DNA of 64,000 bases. It comes from Thermococcus argininiproducens. GTDB lineage: Archaea > Methanobacteriota_B > Thermococci > Thermococcales > Thermococcaceae. The notes beneath the pieces were generated by a model that was given only the letters and a program-made list of their open reading frames with translations, made no database searches and was not told the origin of the DNA. Location: the NCBI RefSeq assembly GCF_023746595.1, contig NZ_CP080572.1:1534530-1598529 (forward strand). The letters are read 5' to 3'. A program made the translations under genes and the position numbers. Of the stretch, positions 27,124-36,559 are shown piece after piece (the first letter of the stretch is position 1; each line of letters begins with the position of its first letter).

Positions 27124-27208
27124 CAACTCTAACTTGGAAGAAGATAATAAAGCTCTTTTGGAAGAAACCTTATAACTATCCTAACATTTTTTAAGTGGGG
27201 TGAAACAA

Positions 27209-27955
27209 ATGATAGTCTATTTCATTGGCACTGGAGGCAGTGAGGGTATCCCAGCTCATTTGTGCACATGTGAAACATGTGAAGAAGCTCGTAAACTAGG
27301 TTTCGCACAGCGAAAGCCTTCTACTTTAGCAATCATTACCAAGAACAAAAAGGCAATACTCATAGATGTAGGAACAGATATCAGGGATCTGTTACATGTA
27401 CCTCTTGAGGGGATCCTTCTTACTCACTGGCATCACGATCATATTTATGGCCTATATAAGCTCAGGTGGATTGCAAAGAAAACTAGGCTTTATGGTCCAA
27501 AAGGAGATGCAGATTGGTTAATGATTCATGATCCAAAAAACATCCAAGTGGGATTCATCAAGGCTGGAAATATGCTTAAAATAGACTCCCTTAAAATAAC
27601 AGCTCTAAAACTTAATCACCAAGTAGAAACTCTTGGATACCTGATAGAAGAAGATAATAAAAGTGTGGCAGTTCTTTATGATACCAAAGGGCTTCCTGAA
27701 GAGACTTTTAAATTATTAGAAAAGAAAAAACTTCGCCTTGCCATAGTGGATGCTACTTACGCTCCAGGTGTTGATGATCCGTATCACAATAACGTTGATG
27801 AGGGTGCTGAAACAGGACTCCAATTAGCTGAAAGAACCATGTTAAGTCATATATCCCACAAAAATCTCTCATTTTTGAAGCTTGATGAGTATGTCAGAAA
27901 GAAATACAATGGAAAAGTTCTTGTTGCCTATGATGGGATGCTCTTTTATGTGTGA
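27209..27955 (+). CDS. MBL-fold phosphodiesterase-like hydrolase (PhnP-like)
   Basis: About 248 residues. The metal site motif is LTHWHHDHIYG (H-x-H-x-D-H), with an upstream IGTGGSEGIP and a downstream LYDTKG segment. An N-terminal HLCTCETCEEAR Cys cluster, seen in PhnP-like enzymes, likely binds a structural zinc. PhnP cleaves cyclic phosphodiesters; the substrate here is unknown. The ATG at 27209 has GGGGTGA six nt upstream. The nitroreductase gene follows by 9 nt. Confidence 0.83.
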   Translation: MIVYFIGTGGSEGIPAHLCTCETCEEARKLGFAQRKPSTLAIITKNKKAILIDVGTDIRDLLHVPLEGILLTHWHHDHIYGLYKLRWIAKKTRLYGPKGDADWLMIHDPKNIQVGFIKAGNMLKIDSLKITALKLNHQVETLGYLIEEDNKSVAVLYDTKGLPEETFKLLEKKKLRLAIVDATYAPGVDDPYHNNVDEGAETGLQLAERTMLSHISHKNLSFLKLDEYVRKKYNGKVLVAYDGMLFYV

Positions 27956-27964
27956 GGTGAGAAA

Positions 27965-28528
27965 ATGATAGTTGAACTTGCCAAAAAACGGAAAACCGTG
28001 AGAAAGTTTAAAACCAAAAAACCACCCCTTGAGAGTGTTTTAAAAGCTATTGAAGTAGCAAAAGAGGCCCCTTCTGGAATGAATGCTCAACCATGGCACT
28101 TTCTTTTAATAGAAAGTTCTGAGAAAAAGAGAAAAATCAGGGAAATTTGTGAGAAAGATGAAATAAAGTTCTATGAAAAGATGAAAGGAAAACTTGGAGA
28201 ATGGCTTCACGAAAAAGGCTTTACGTGGGAAAAACCATTTCTAAGTGATGCTCCATATCTGGTGCTAGTATTTACCGATATCAGAGCGCCCTTCGCAATC
28301 CAATCAACATGGCTTGCTATAGGATATCTTCTCCTTGCTCTTGAAGAAGAAGGTTTAGGAACAGTGACCTATACTCCTCCAAATCCAAAAAAGGTTGAAA
28401 AACTCTTGAATGCTCCAGAATATTATCGGCTTCAAACAGTTCTCCCCATAGGCTATCCAAATGATGACAAACCAAAATATAAAAGGAAAAGTTTAGAAGA
28501 CATCATAACCTTCGAAAAATTTGAATAA
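27965..28528 (+). CDS. nitroreductase-family flavoprotein
   Basis: 187 residues. FMN-binding motifs are visible: KKRKTVRKFKTKKPPLESVL at the N-terminus, APSGMNAQPWHFLLI, and the late GLGTVTYTPPNPKKVEKLLN. The family uses NAD(P)H to reduce nitro or quinone compounds, but in anaerobic archaea the physiological substrate is often unknown. GAGGTGAG precedes the ATG, and the gene is in an operon with the MBL-fold gene. Confidence 0.85.
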   Translation: MIVELAKKRKTVRKFKTKKPPLESVLKAIEVAKEAPSGMNAQPWHFLLIESSEKKRKIREICEKDEIKFYEKMKGKLGEWLHEKGFTWEKPFLSDAPYLVLVFTDIRAPFAIQSTWLAIGYLLLALEEEGLGTVTYTPPNPKKVEKLLNAPEYYRLQTVLPIGYPNDDKPKYKRKSLEDIITFEKFE

Positions 28529-28706
28529 ATGAGAATCCATTCGGTTTCCTTTGTCTTAATGTCCTCCATCTTAAGATCTACATAGATAATAAAATCTCCT
28601 GTCTCGTTTATCCTTATAAATATCTTAGTTATTACTCAATAATGAAATCAAAGTTAACCGAAAGTCGTTTCAATATTGGACTCTGACATTTGATATTTTA
28701 CAAGAA

Positions 28707-29156
28707 TCATTTTGATTTTAAATATTTCTCAAGATTCTTTAAAACTTCCATTTGGTCCTCTGTTTCAACAGCAGAGGGCTTAAGGGAACGCACTCTTAGT
28801 AAAGCTTCCCTTAAAGGCAGATCATACAAATACATCAAATAAGCAACGGCCACACTCCCACTTCTTCCACTTCCTCCAAAACAGTGAATCAGGATTTTCT
28901 TACCTTTTTTGACTCTTTCCTCAATCCATCCCAAAATATCAAGCAGTTCCTCTAAACTTGGTGCAGTGAAGTCTTCTATTGGAGAATAAAGCACGTCGAC
29001 ACTATGGTTGGCCCATTCCTCTAGTGTATAATATAATTCGTATTCGTAGGCTAGAACAACAACGGCATCAAATTCTTTTGCAAGATTAGGAATATCCTCA
29101 GGATACGGCATCGGTGAAAATGCCACATTACTGTCAACAAACTTAGGATAGACCAC
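28707..29156 (-). CDS. dual-specificity protein phosphatase
   Basis: 149 residues. The Cys-dependent phosphatase loop HCFGGSGRSG (HCxxGxxRS) is near residue 90. The general-acid Asp is likely in PIEDFTAPSLEEL. The size matches Thermococcus protein tyrosine phosphatases that act on phosphotyrosine and phosphoserine. The start is GTG with GGGGGAT upstream. The 178-nt gap on its 3' side (28529-28706) has no gene I can support. Confidence 0.88.
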   Translation of the reverse strand: MVYPKFVDSNVAFSPMPYPEDIPNLAKEFDAVVVLAYEYELYYTLEEWANHSVDVLYSPIEDFTAPSLEELLDILGWIEERVKKGKKILIHCFGGSGRSGSVAVAYLMYLYDLPLREALLRVRSLKPSAVETEDQMEVLKNLEKYLKSK

Positions 29157-29188
29157 TGAAAATCCCCCTAGACAAAATTACCGGATAA

Positions 29189-29198
29189 GTTATAAATC
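29189..29198 (+). promoter_or_regulatory. TATA box of the 29.2-31.8 kb operon
   Basis: AGTTATAAAT lies about 30-40 nt ahead of the ATG at 29229, and a GGTGAG ribosome binding site follows it. It is divergent from the phosphatase gene. Confidence 0.5.
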
Positions 29199-29228
29199 CT
29201 TTGTTAAATATACATTATGGTGAGAAAA

Positions 29229-30821
29229 ATGAAAAAAGAGATTCTTAAGCTATTCCCCCCAATCGGGATTTTTATATTGATTTTGTGGTTCTCCAGACCA
29301 TGGTTTCATGGAATTGTAATGAGCTTATACAGAAATCCATCAATAATCTATCTCATACTTACCTTACTACTATTAGCAAAATATAGCTCAAAAAAGAGGT
29401 TGGAGGAATACAACAGAAAAAACATCACTATAAGTGGAATTTTTGCGTTGATGCTCCTTCTGTTGATATTTGTTTCAGTACTAACTGGTGCACTCTCCAA
29501 CACTGCCCTATACAAAGAGCATCACCCAACCCAGGTTTCAAAAGAGCTTGAACTCTCGAGTAGTAAAATAAGGATACTCCCAAAGTTAACCGCATACCGT
29601 TATGCTGTTGATACTATTGAGTATGCTAGATATACACTCGGTTCCTCCCATTTGACTATTAGAGATGGTACACCAGTTTGGGGATTCTTTATAATACCTG
29701 ATGGAGCATGGAATGCAATAAGGCTCAAAGATAAGGGCGTTCTTTTTGTTGAGATGAACACTACTCAGGCAAAAATGGCGAGAATGGAGAACGAACTTCA
29801 AGTTGGCCCTGGAATGCAAATTTTTGATAATTTAGAATGGAATCTTTACAAAAAGCACTACCTAATAGACCTTGATGTTCCAAGGGCACTTTATTACGAT
29901 GGAAAGATCTACATTGTTGTTCCATACATATCGTACAGCTTTCGCGTTTTTTATACTGTTCCAAAATGGGGAGGAGTATTAATAGTTGATGAAGATGGTA
30001 ACGTTGAGGATCTAACCCCAGAAGAGGCTCTTAAAGACGAACGGCTCAAGGATTTCCCAATATTCCCAGAACTTTTGACGAGAAGAATTATCTATGCCCA
30101 AAACTATTGGAAAGAAAACGTATTCTCAAACATAAAAAATCTCTGGTTACACCACGAAAGCCAAATAGAACTCATCGATGTAAGCGGACAAGGAAATAGA
30201 CAACCCTTCTTGGTTATTGCCAACGATGGGAGAGAATACTGGATGATTGCTGTTGAACCATACGGAAGGGCCCATGGACTAGCAGCTATTTACCTAATCA
30301 ACGCCCAGAGTGGAGAAATGAGCCAAGTAAAGTTTGAAACTCCTCTAACCGGGCCGGTTAAGGCAATAGATTACGTTAAAAAGGCCCTACCAACCTTTGA
30401 CTGGAGTCAGTTCATGGCAGTTGAACCTATTCCTATCTTCTTGAATGGTAAACTCTGGTGGAGGATAGCCATCATACCCCAAAGCGGCTCAGGAGTTGCT
30501 AAGATAGCCTTTGTAAATGCAGAGACTAAGGAAGTCGAGATATTCGAAAATGAAGATGACGTAAGAGCATTCCTTCTTTATGGTCAAATTGGAGCTAAAG
30601 TTGAGGAAGTTAGTGGAACAGTTAGGGGAATCTACTCCTACATCAAAGACGGAAACACTCATTGGATACTAATTGTGGATAATAGAACCCTCTATTTAAG
30701 CGCAGATCAGCTGAACAACGAACTCATCTTTAAAGTGCTCAACTTAAAAGAAGGTGAGAATGTAACTATAAAAATGAGTGAGGGAAGAGTTGTGGAGATC
30801 GAGAAAAGCTGGGGAGGATAA
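29229..30821 (+). CDS. large membrane-anchored protein of unknown function
   Basis: 530 residues. Helices lie at about 10-28, 37-50 and 68-88. After them comes a ~440-residue extracytoplasmic part, rich in beta structure with repeated segments such as PFLVIANDGREYWMIAVEPY and WWRIAIIPQSGSGVAKIAFV. The repeats suggest two or three copies of one beta domain. No family recognised. The ATG at 29229 has GGTGAG upstream. It is followed by a lipoprotein and a small membrane protein on the same strand. Confidence 0.7.
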   Translation: MKKEILKLFPPIGIFILILWFSRPWFHGIVMSLYRNPSIIYLILTLLLLAKYSSKKRLEEYNRKNITISGIFALMLLLLIFVSVLTGALSNTALYKEHHPTQVSKELELSSSKIRILPKLTAYRYAVDTIEYARYTLGSSHLTIRDGTPVWGFFIIPDGAWNAIRLKDKGVLFVEMNTTQAKMARMENELQVGPGMQIFDNLEWNLYKKHYLIDLDVPRALYYDGKIYIVVPYISYSFRVFYTVPKWGGVLIVDEDGNVEDLTPEEALKDERLKDFPIFPELLTRRIIYAQNYWKENVFSNIKNLWLHHESQIELIDVSGQGNRQPFLVIANDGREYWMIAVEPYGRAHGLAAIYLINAQSGEMSQVKFETPLTGPVKAIDYVKKALPTFDWSQFMAVEPIPIFLNGKLWWRIAIIPQSGSGVAKIAFVNAETKEVEIFENEDDVRAFLLYGQIGAKVEEVSGTVRGIYSYIKDGNTHWILIVDNRTLYLSADQLNNELIFKVLNLKEGENVTIKMSEGRVVEIEKSWGG

Positions 30822-30823
30822 AC

Positions 30824-31393
30824 ATGAAAAGGGCCCTTTTTGTTTTTCTTCTCTCTTTGATTGTCTCAGTGTCCCTATGCATAAATCAATCCTCAACCAA
30901 ACTTGCTTCTCCAACAATTTCAATTTCAGATGTCGTTTCTTTTCTAACTGAAGCCAAAGAAAACCTCAATAAATGCAATACTACCTTGAAACTACCTTTA
31001 AGCCCTCAGAGTGATCCAGCATATCTTAACATAACCGTCCTAAACGAAACAATACTTAGAGTAAATGGAGCATTATATGAATATGTAGTTTTGGGTGTCC
31101 AGAACGTCAGCTTCTCAGGAGAAACGTCGTTTAAAGGACACAGAATAACATGGAGCACTCCGAAGAATCTCACAACTACAGGAGGACAGAGAATTGATTT
31201 TAAGATTTACAGAGAAAGCTCACTTATTGGTTCGCTTGTGTACTGGTACATACCATTTCAATTAGATTCATATTGCGTTACAATTCATACTAAGAGCTTA
31301 AAGCTCCCAGATGGAGAAATAATCTTCGTCTTCATGCATACAGGAGGAAAAGATTTGTGGATAGTTATGGCAAAAAATAAATATTACTCCTAA
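30824..31393 (+). CDS. lipoprotein of unknown function
   Basis: 189 residues. The signal sequence is MKRALFVFLLSLIVSVSLC with a plausible lipobox Cys at 19, then a Ser/Thr stretch. The mature part is beta-rich with several N-x-T glycosylation sites. No family recognised. It begins 2 nt after the preceding gene, so it is co-transcribed and may act with that membrane protein. Confidence 0.65.
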   Translation: MKRALFVFLLSLIVSVSLCINQSSTKLASPTISISDVVSFLTEAKENLNKCNTTLKLPLSPQSDPAYLNITVLNETILRVNGALYEYVVLGVQNVSFSGETSFKGHRITWSTPKNLTTTGGQRIDFKIYRESSLIGSLVYWYIPFQLDSYCVTIHTKSLKLPDGEIIFVFMHTGGKDLWIVMAKNKYYS

Positions 31394-31416
31394 CTATACT
31401 GATTTTGGGATCTCGG

Positions 31417-31824
31417 ATGAAAGAGAACATCAGGGTTTTCCTCTTTCTCCTTTCTGCAACCCCCTTGTGGGCACTAATAGCTTTTGGGATAGAGAGACTT
31501 GAAAGCATATATGGAAAAATTTCTCCTGAAATTCTTTTCTTTATTTATCCAACTCTCATTGTAGCCTTAATAACCGCACTTTTTCTATGGAAACTGAGAG
31601 TTTCCCTCCCTGAGTTTAGTATAATGGTGGGTTTTGTCCCACTCATAGTCGCAGTAACCTTTTCCATCCTAAGTACGATTACAGACCTTCGCTCTAATTC
31701 TTATCACAGTGATGACCTAGCGTTTTTTATTTTCTTTCTCTTTTACCTCTTTCCTGTGGCTTCTTTCCTTCTAGGAATGGTCATCTACCATGGAATTCGA
31801 CACATAATAGGTGAGAGATCTTGA
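31417..31824 (+). CDS. small membrane protein of unknown function
   Basis: 135 residues from the ATG at 31417 (GGGAT upstream; a TTG at 31405 is less likely). Four hydrophobic helices can be placed (about 5-23, 38-58, 67-85, 103-125). No family recognised. It is the last gene of the 29.2-31.8 kb cluster, 23 nt after the lipoprotein. Confidence 0.6.
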   Translation: MKENIRVFLFLLSATPLWALIAFGIERLESIYGKISPEILFFIYPTLIVALITALFLWKLRVSLPEFSIMVGFVPLIVAVTFSILSTITDLRSNSYHSDDLAFFIFFLFYLFPVASFLLGMVIYHGIRHIIGERS

Positions 31825-31835
31825 GTTAAACTCTC

Positions 31836-32624
31836 TCAGGATCGGACAAACAAAGCAGCACCCATACCAAAGTAGCTTGGACAAGCATAGGCTGTTGCTT
31901 TTACTTTCATAGGTACTTTTTTGAGCACTCCATAGAGAACAAGCAGTTGCCAGTAGCTATCAGGAAGGGCTTTGTTTATCAGTTCATCCGAAATACTGAG
32001 GAGTTTTTCAAGTTTGTTCTCTTTAATGAATTGCATAATGCGCTTATCGTATTCTTTTGCCTCCGGAGCATAACCATAAGGGCCGTTTGGATCATGTGCA
32101 TGGCCATGATCAGCACTTACTATAAATGCAATTCTCTTTTCATCTTCTTCAAGAACTTCGGCAATGACTTCTCCAAATCCAACAAGGATTCTCCTTGGAA
32201 CTTTTCGTGCTGGAGTTAACAGAACAAGGGGCCTCTTTTCGAGGAAGTGAAGGGGTATAAGTTCTCCCCATGTGAGGGGAAAACGTGAATATTCCCCACC
32301 TAGTGAAGCAAAGTTTATATCAACCACAGGAAGTCCCTTAGCCTTTGCCCTCCCATATATTTCTCTGGCGAGTTCTCTTTCAGTTTGGTAATCACCAGGA
32401 AGTTCGATTCCTCCAAAACCAATCCATGAGACAAGGTTTTCAGCCATTATAACTCCAAAAGCTTCACTCATGCGGACGTTGTGAGGACTTATGATAACGT
32501 ACGAATCTGCCTTTGAAAACTCTCTACCAATTTCTTCAAGGACTTCTGCAAGCCTTCTCGTTTCTTCATCTTCAGGGTTAAGAACAGGGTTTCCGTGGGG
32601 CATCAGACCGATTCCAACAAGCAT
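31836..32624 (-). CDS. LigB/Memo-type class III extradiol dioxygenase-like protein
   Basis: 262 residues. Metal-ligand His positions of the LigB family are visible: GLMPHGNPVL (about 9), YVIISPHNVRM (about 49) and VSADHGHAHDPNGPYGY (about 170). Bacterial relatives cleave catechols; archaeal and eukaryotic Memo-like forms often lack known substrates. GAGGGTGAT precedes the ATG. The substrate is not predictable. Confidence 0.83.
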   Translation of the reverse strand: MLVGIGLMPHGNPVLNPEDEETRRLAEVLEEIGREFSKADSYVIISPHNVRMSEAFGVIMAENLVSWIGFGGIELPGDYQTERELAREIYGRAKAKGLPVVDINFASLGGEYSRFPLTWGELIPLHFLEKRPLVLLTPARKVPRRILVGFGEVIAEVLEEDEKRIAFIVSADHGHAHDPNGPYGYAPEAKEYDKRIMQFIKENKLEKLLSISDELINKALPDSYWQLLVLYGVLKKVPMKVKATAYACPSYFGMGAALFVRS

Positions 32625-32716
32625 GACATCACCCTCTGTAATTGCAATTCTATGTTTATACCATTTGCCGTTTGTTACTTGTGGATACTATATAACTATG
32701 TACATAAATGCCGAAA

Positions 32717-32726
32717 AAATTATATA
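32717..32726 (+). promoter_or_regulatory. TATA box of the secreted-protein gene
   Basis: AAATTATATA follows GCCGAA (BRE-like) about 45-55 nt ahead of the ATG at 32771. A GAGGGGG ribosome binding site lies closer to the ATG. Confidence 0.5.
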
Positions 32727-32770
32727 CAACTTTGTAGTAATAAACATGAAAAAGTATTTGAGGGGGACAA

Positions 32771-33967
32771 ATGGAAAGGAGAGCCAAACTTATGGTGGCC
32801 ATCCCCATCTTAGTTTTAGTAATACTTGTAGCCATTCCCACAGCGTATGGAGTGCCTCTTGAGAACTCCGATGTTCTTTACAGTGCATACCTAGACTGGC
32901 TCCAAGGAAAGCCCATTGGGCTTGTAAACATTAATGTGAACTTAGAGAAGACCCTTCACAATCCCATCATAGTAATCAAAGATTATAGCACGGAAATTCC
33001 AAAGATCCTGTATTCCGGAAACTTTATGAGCCCCACGGTGAAGATAGAAAGAATTCCCATTGGCACATACATAGAAAATGTCCAAGAGAATGGAGAAATC
33101 AAGCAGGTTCTCAAGACGAGATTCAGACCGGTTTCACTTCTGGTAATCATTGCAGATGAGAACTACTGGGGTGCACGGGTGATAAATTTTGAGCCTAAGG
33201 AACCCCTAACAAAGGTCTCCGTGGAAGTTCCCCTCCACTATGAGCCCGTTAAGAAAGGGGTTTACGTTCAAGGTACTTCGTCCATAGATTATGGCACTCT
33301 TAGGATGAACGGAATAAAAACAGCTAAAATAAGAAGCCTTCCTGGGTTAGAAGTGAGTTGGGTGGTTGAAAGAGACGATGCAATATCCTACGAAAGCTTT
33401 TCCCAGTCAAAGTCAATATCAGGGGTGCCGCCGGATCCAGATGAATGGCAGAGCAGTGGGCCGACCTTGGTTCAGGACAAAGATGTGTGGATAACCTATA
33501 GTGTCTCCAACGGGAACGTCAGGCTGGTAACTTCTGATGTTCTTTATCAGATAAGTGAGGATGAGATATGTAGCTGGACATGGTGCAGGGCCATCTGGTC
33601 GTTGGTTCCAGTGAGAATAAAGAACTTCCATTCTACAATTACAGGATCATACAGTGGGGGAATACCATCAAACCTCGAGCGTGAGGCAAGGTACAAATCA
33701 GAGGGGACAAATGAGTTCGCCATAAGCTTTGACGCACCAACAGATAATGAAGGAGTCTATTTCAGCACTTCCATCTCAGTCTGTGGGGGTGAAGGAGTGC
33801 AGGTATGTTTCACAGGGAGCGTCGATACTTACAGAGAGAGCAAATCTCACTACAGACCACACTATGAGGTCAAGATTAACGAGTGGGGAAGCCATGACGT
33901 TCTCTATTACGCGTATTTAGACAGAGATGGTAGAAACTACCATGAGATATTCCTTCAATGGGGTTAA
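32771..33967 (+). CDS. large secreted protein of unknown function
   Basis: 398 residues. The N-terminus (LMVAIPILVLVILVAIPTAYG) is a signal peptide with a likely cleavage after AYG, so the mature protein is exported. It is rich in beta structure and Tyr/Ser. Cys pairs (EDEICSWTWCRAIW and SVCGGEGVQVCFTG) probably form disulfides, which are common in extracellular hyperthermophile proteins. The ending is DRDGRNYHEIFLQWG. No family recognised. Confidence 0.7.
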   Translation: MERRAKLMVAIPILVLVILVAIPTAYGVPLENSDVLYSAYLDWLQGKPIGLVNINVNLEKTLHNPIIVIKDYSTEIPKILYSGNFMSPTVKIERIPIGTYIENVQENGEIKQVLKTRFRPVSLLVIIADENYWGARVINFEPKEPLTKVSVEVPLHYEPVKKGVYVQGTSSIDYGTLRMNGIKTAKIRSLPGLEVSWVVERDDAISYESFSQSKSISGVPPDPDEWQSSGPTLVQDKDVWITYSVSNGNVRLVTSDVLYQISEDEICSWTWCRAIWSLVPVRIKNFHSTITGSYSGGIPSNLEREARYKSEGTNEFAISFDAPTDNEGVYFSTSISVCGGEGVQVCFTGSVDTYRESKSHYRPHYEVKINEWGSHDVLYYAYLDRDGRNYHEIFLQWG

Positions 33968-34046
33968 TATTCTTCTACACGCTTTTTAGTTTATTTTTGT
34001 CAAAACTTTGACAGCTATTCTAACCTTGTAAGGGCATTTCCTTTTC

Positions 34047-35216
34047 TTATCGATACCCAAGACACTCTTCAAGTTCCTCCAGCCAGCACTCTTTTATCCT
34101 TCCCCTTTCAACGTGCGAGAGTGTCTTCAACCCGGAGCCGGTTAGTATGGAGACAACCCTCGAGTTCTCCTTAATCTTTCCATCCTCAATAATCCCTTTT
34201 TCCCTGAGCTTTCTTATCGCAGCGATCCCTGTTGCAGAGGCTGGCTGGACGAATAAGCCTTCTCTACCAAGCTCCCTTTGGGCCTCCAAAATCTCTTCAT
34301 CACTAACTGTAACACATAACCCTTTAAGTCCCCTCAAAAGTCTCAAAACACCATTTCCGCTTGGCGGATAGGGATTTTCTATGGCATGGGCTATTGTATG
34401 TGGATTTTCAAACCGCTCTATCTTCTCTTTCCCCCCATTAAATGCCTTACATATCGGAGAACAACCTTCAGCTTGAACCACCACAAAGCAAGGAAGCTCC
34501 TCAATGAGTCCACTTTCCTTAAGTTCCAGAAACCCCTTCACAATCCCTCTGAAAAGCCCTCCTGATGATGTTGGCACAACAACGTAGTCCGGGGTTACTT
34601 CCTCAATTATCTCAAAGCTCATGCTCTTGTATCCTTCAACTCGGAAAGGATCGTCCGAATTTATGAAGTATATTCCTTTTTCCCTCCCTATTTTGAGGCT
34701 TTTGTAGTAGATCTCCCCATAATCGCCCTGAACTTTAATAATTCTAGCCCCATAAAGGGCAAGAGCTTTCAATTTTTCTTCTGCTATGTCCGAGGAAACC
34801 AGAACGTATGTCTCAAGCCCAGCTCTTGCTCCATAAGCCGCAACACTCGCAGCCATATTACCAGTCGAAACAGTGCCAATTTTTTTAAACCCCAACTGAA
34901 GGGCCCTATGAATACCTAAATAAGTCCCTCTATCTTTAAAGCTCCATGTTGGGTTGAGAGTTTCATTTTTAAGGTAAAGTTTAACTCCAAGTTCTCTTGA
35001 GAGCTTCTTTGCTTTGGTTAGTGGAGTATCCCCTTCACCAAGACTGAGCTCAGGCCTAAGTTCAAAGGGAAAGAATCCTGAAAACCGTTCCCACACCCTT
35101 CTTCCTATGCCGGGAACGCTCTTAAACAGCTCAAGTTCAAGGGGTTCTCCACATTCACACCTTTGGTAGGCATTCCTTAGGGAGTATTCCCTCTCACATG
35201 ATGTGCACTTCAGCAT
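34047..35216 (-). CDS. thrC: threonine synthase-like PLP enzyme
   Basis: 389 residues. An N-terminal zinc ribbon (CTSCEREYSLRN and CECGEPL) is followed by the PLP fold. The Schiff-base Lys is in WSFKDRGTYLGI (about residue 95), and the phosphate-binding glycine loop is in VVPTSSGGLFRGI. The SLGEGDTPLT motif matches threonine synthase, which makes threonine from O-phosphohomoserine. Paralogues such as cysteate synthase are close, so the assignment is good but not absolute. The ATG at 35216 has AGGTGA upstream. Confidence 0.82.
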   Translation of the reverse strand: MLKCTSCEREYSLRNAYQRCECGEPLELELFKSVPGIGRRVWERFSGFFPFELRPELSLGEGDTPLTKAKKLSRELGVKLYLKNETLNPTWSFKDRGTYLGIHRALQLGFKKIGTVSTGNMAASVAAYGARAGLETYVLVSSDIAEEKLKALALYGARIIKVQGDYGEIYYKSLKIGREKGIYFINSDDPFRVEGYKSMSFEIIEEVTPDYVVVPTSSGGLFRGIVKGFLELKESGLIEELPCFVVVQAEGCSPICKAFNGGKEKIERFENPHTIAHAIENPYPPSGNGVLRLLRGLKGLCVTVSDEEILEAQRELGREGLFVQPASATGIAAIRKLREKGIIEDGKIKENSRVVSILTGSGLKTLSHVERGRIKECWLEELEECLGYR

Positions 35217-35221
35217 GGAAT

Positions 35222-36471
35222 TCACCTCAAAAGAAATCTCCAGAGGGGGACAACGTTGACTTCTATATTCTTCTCTTTAATTTTTTCCTCCTGATTCCAT
35301 GTCACAACGGTCAGTTTTGAACACGATAATTTCTTTGCCGCTTTTATCAGATTCCCAACCTCACGTTCATAGTTATTTGGAGTTAACTCATAGGTAACTT
35401 GAATTAGCTCCGTTATCTCATTCCCCCTTCTCAATACAAAGTCAACTTCCGGGTTGGGATAGTACGAGAGATCGAGCATGTTTCCACGATAGTGCTTTCT
35501 CCTCATCAGTTCAATAAAAACGACATTCTCAATTTTCCGACCTAAATCATGACCCTTGAAGAAGAGACTTGCTATACCTGTATCAATGAGGTATAACTTT
35601 CTTGGAGATCTTGTTTTAACACTTTGAGACGCTGAAAACACCGGATGTTCAAAAATAAGAAAAGCGCTCTCCATGGCATGAACATAATTCATTAATGTTT
35701 TTGTATCGACTTTTACACCGGTAGAGGTTATCACTCTATTGAGAGATCGATAAGTGAAATAACTGGAGTATAGAGCCAGAATATAGTAGAAAACCTCTCT
35801 AAAAAGACCTATATCTCTGAATCCAAAGCGCTCCAAGATGTCCCTATAAAACATTGTATCGAGTATGAAGATGATTTTTTCCCTTGATTTCACTTCCCAG
35901 ACCTCAGGGAACCCTCCATAATTTATATATTCTCTAAGAAGTCCCTGGATCTTTCCCCTCTCCCTAAATGTAAGTTTTTGGAAATCAATACCCTCTCCAC
36001 GAACAATCTCCTTAAAAGATAATGGAAATATCGTCCGGGATATGTAACGTCCTCTAAGACGACTGGGAATTTCGGAAGACAACAAGGATGAGGAAGAGCC
36101 AGATGCATAGATGTCAAAGTCCTTAACATCATGGAGCCATCGAAGGTTATAGTCCCAATTTTTCCATTCTTGAACTTCATCAATAAAAAGATGTACCCTT
36201 CCAGAGGGATATTCACTTCTAACACGTTCTGCGAGCTTTCTCACATCATATTCTCTAACCTCAGGATCGTCAAAATTTAAATACAGCACATTTTCCCCAT
36301 GTTGTAATAGATCTTTGGCTTTTTTAACATTAAAAAAGTTTTTCCGACCCGTCTGGGCCCAATAATAGCTTTTATATCCATTCCAATAGGAAGAACTACC
36401 TCTCTAGGTATCTCCTTAACATAACGTAATCCCTCAATATATTCCCAGGTTAATTCTCTGAGTGATACCAT
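35222..36471 (-). CDS. archaeal AAA ATPase, split by a -1 frameshift
   Basis: Frame 1 (36471 down to 36277) encodes MVSLRELTWEYIEGLRYVKE, then the Walker A motif IIGPRRVGKTF, then stops. The -1 frame from the A6 run at 36320-36325 continues without interruption (KDLLQHGENVLYLNFDDPEV), with Walker B HLFIDEVQEW, and ends at 35222. Together about 415 residues of the COG1672/COG1373-type ATPase fold, with the restriction-endonuclease-like C-terminal part (YYPNPEVDFVLRRGNEI). The shift falls on a classic A-AAA-AAG slippery heptamer, so recoding is possible; a mutation or homopolymer sequencing error is as likely. Confidence 0.75.
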
Positions 36472-36559
36472 GCTTTTCCCTCATTGTAGAGTTATACTCC
36501 ACATAATATATAAATTTTGTGGATTTATACTCCACAACTTGGACAATCTTTGTAGAACT

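Noticed and set aside
28529-28706. Possible small RNA or CRISPR-like repeat (GTTTCAATATTGG)
   Set aside because: The motif occurs once and no spacer array or C/D boxes are present.
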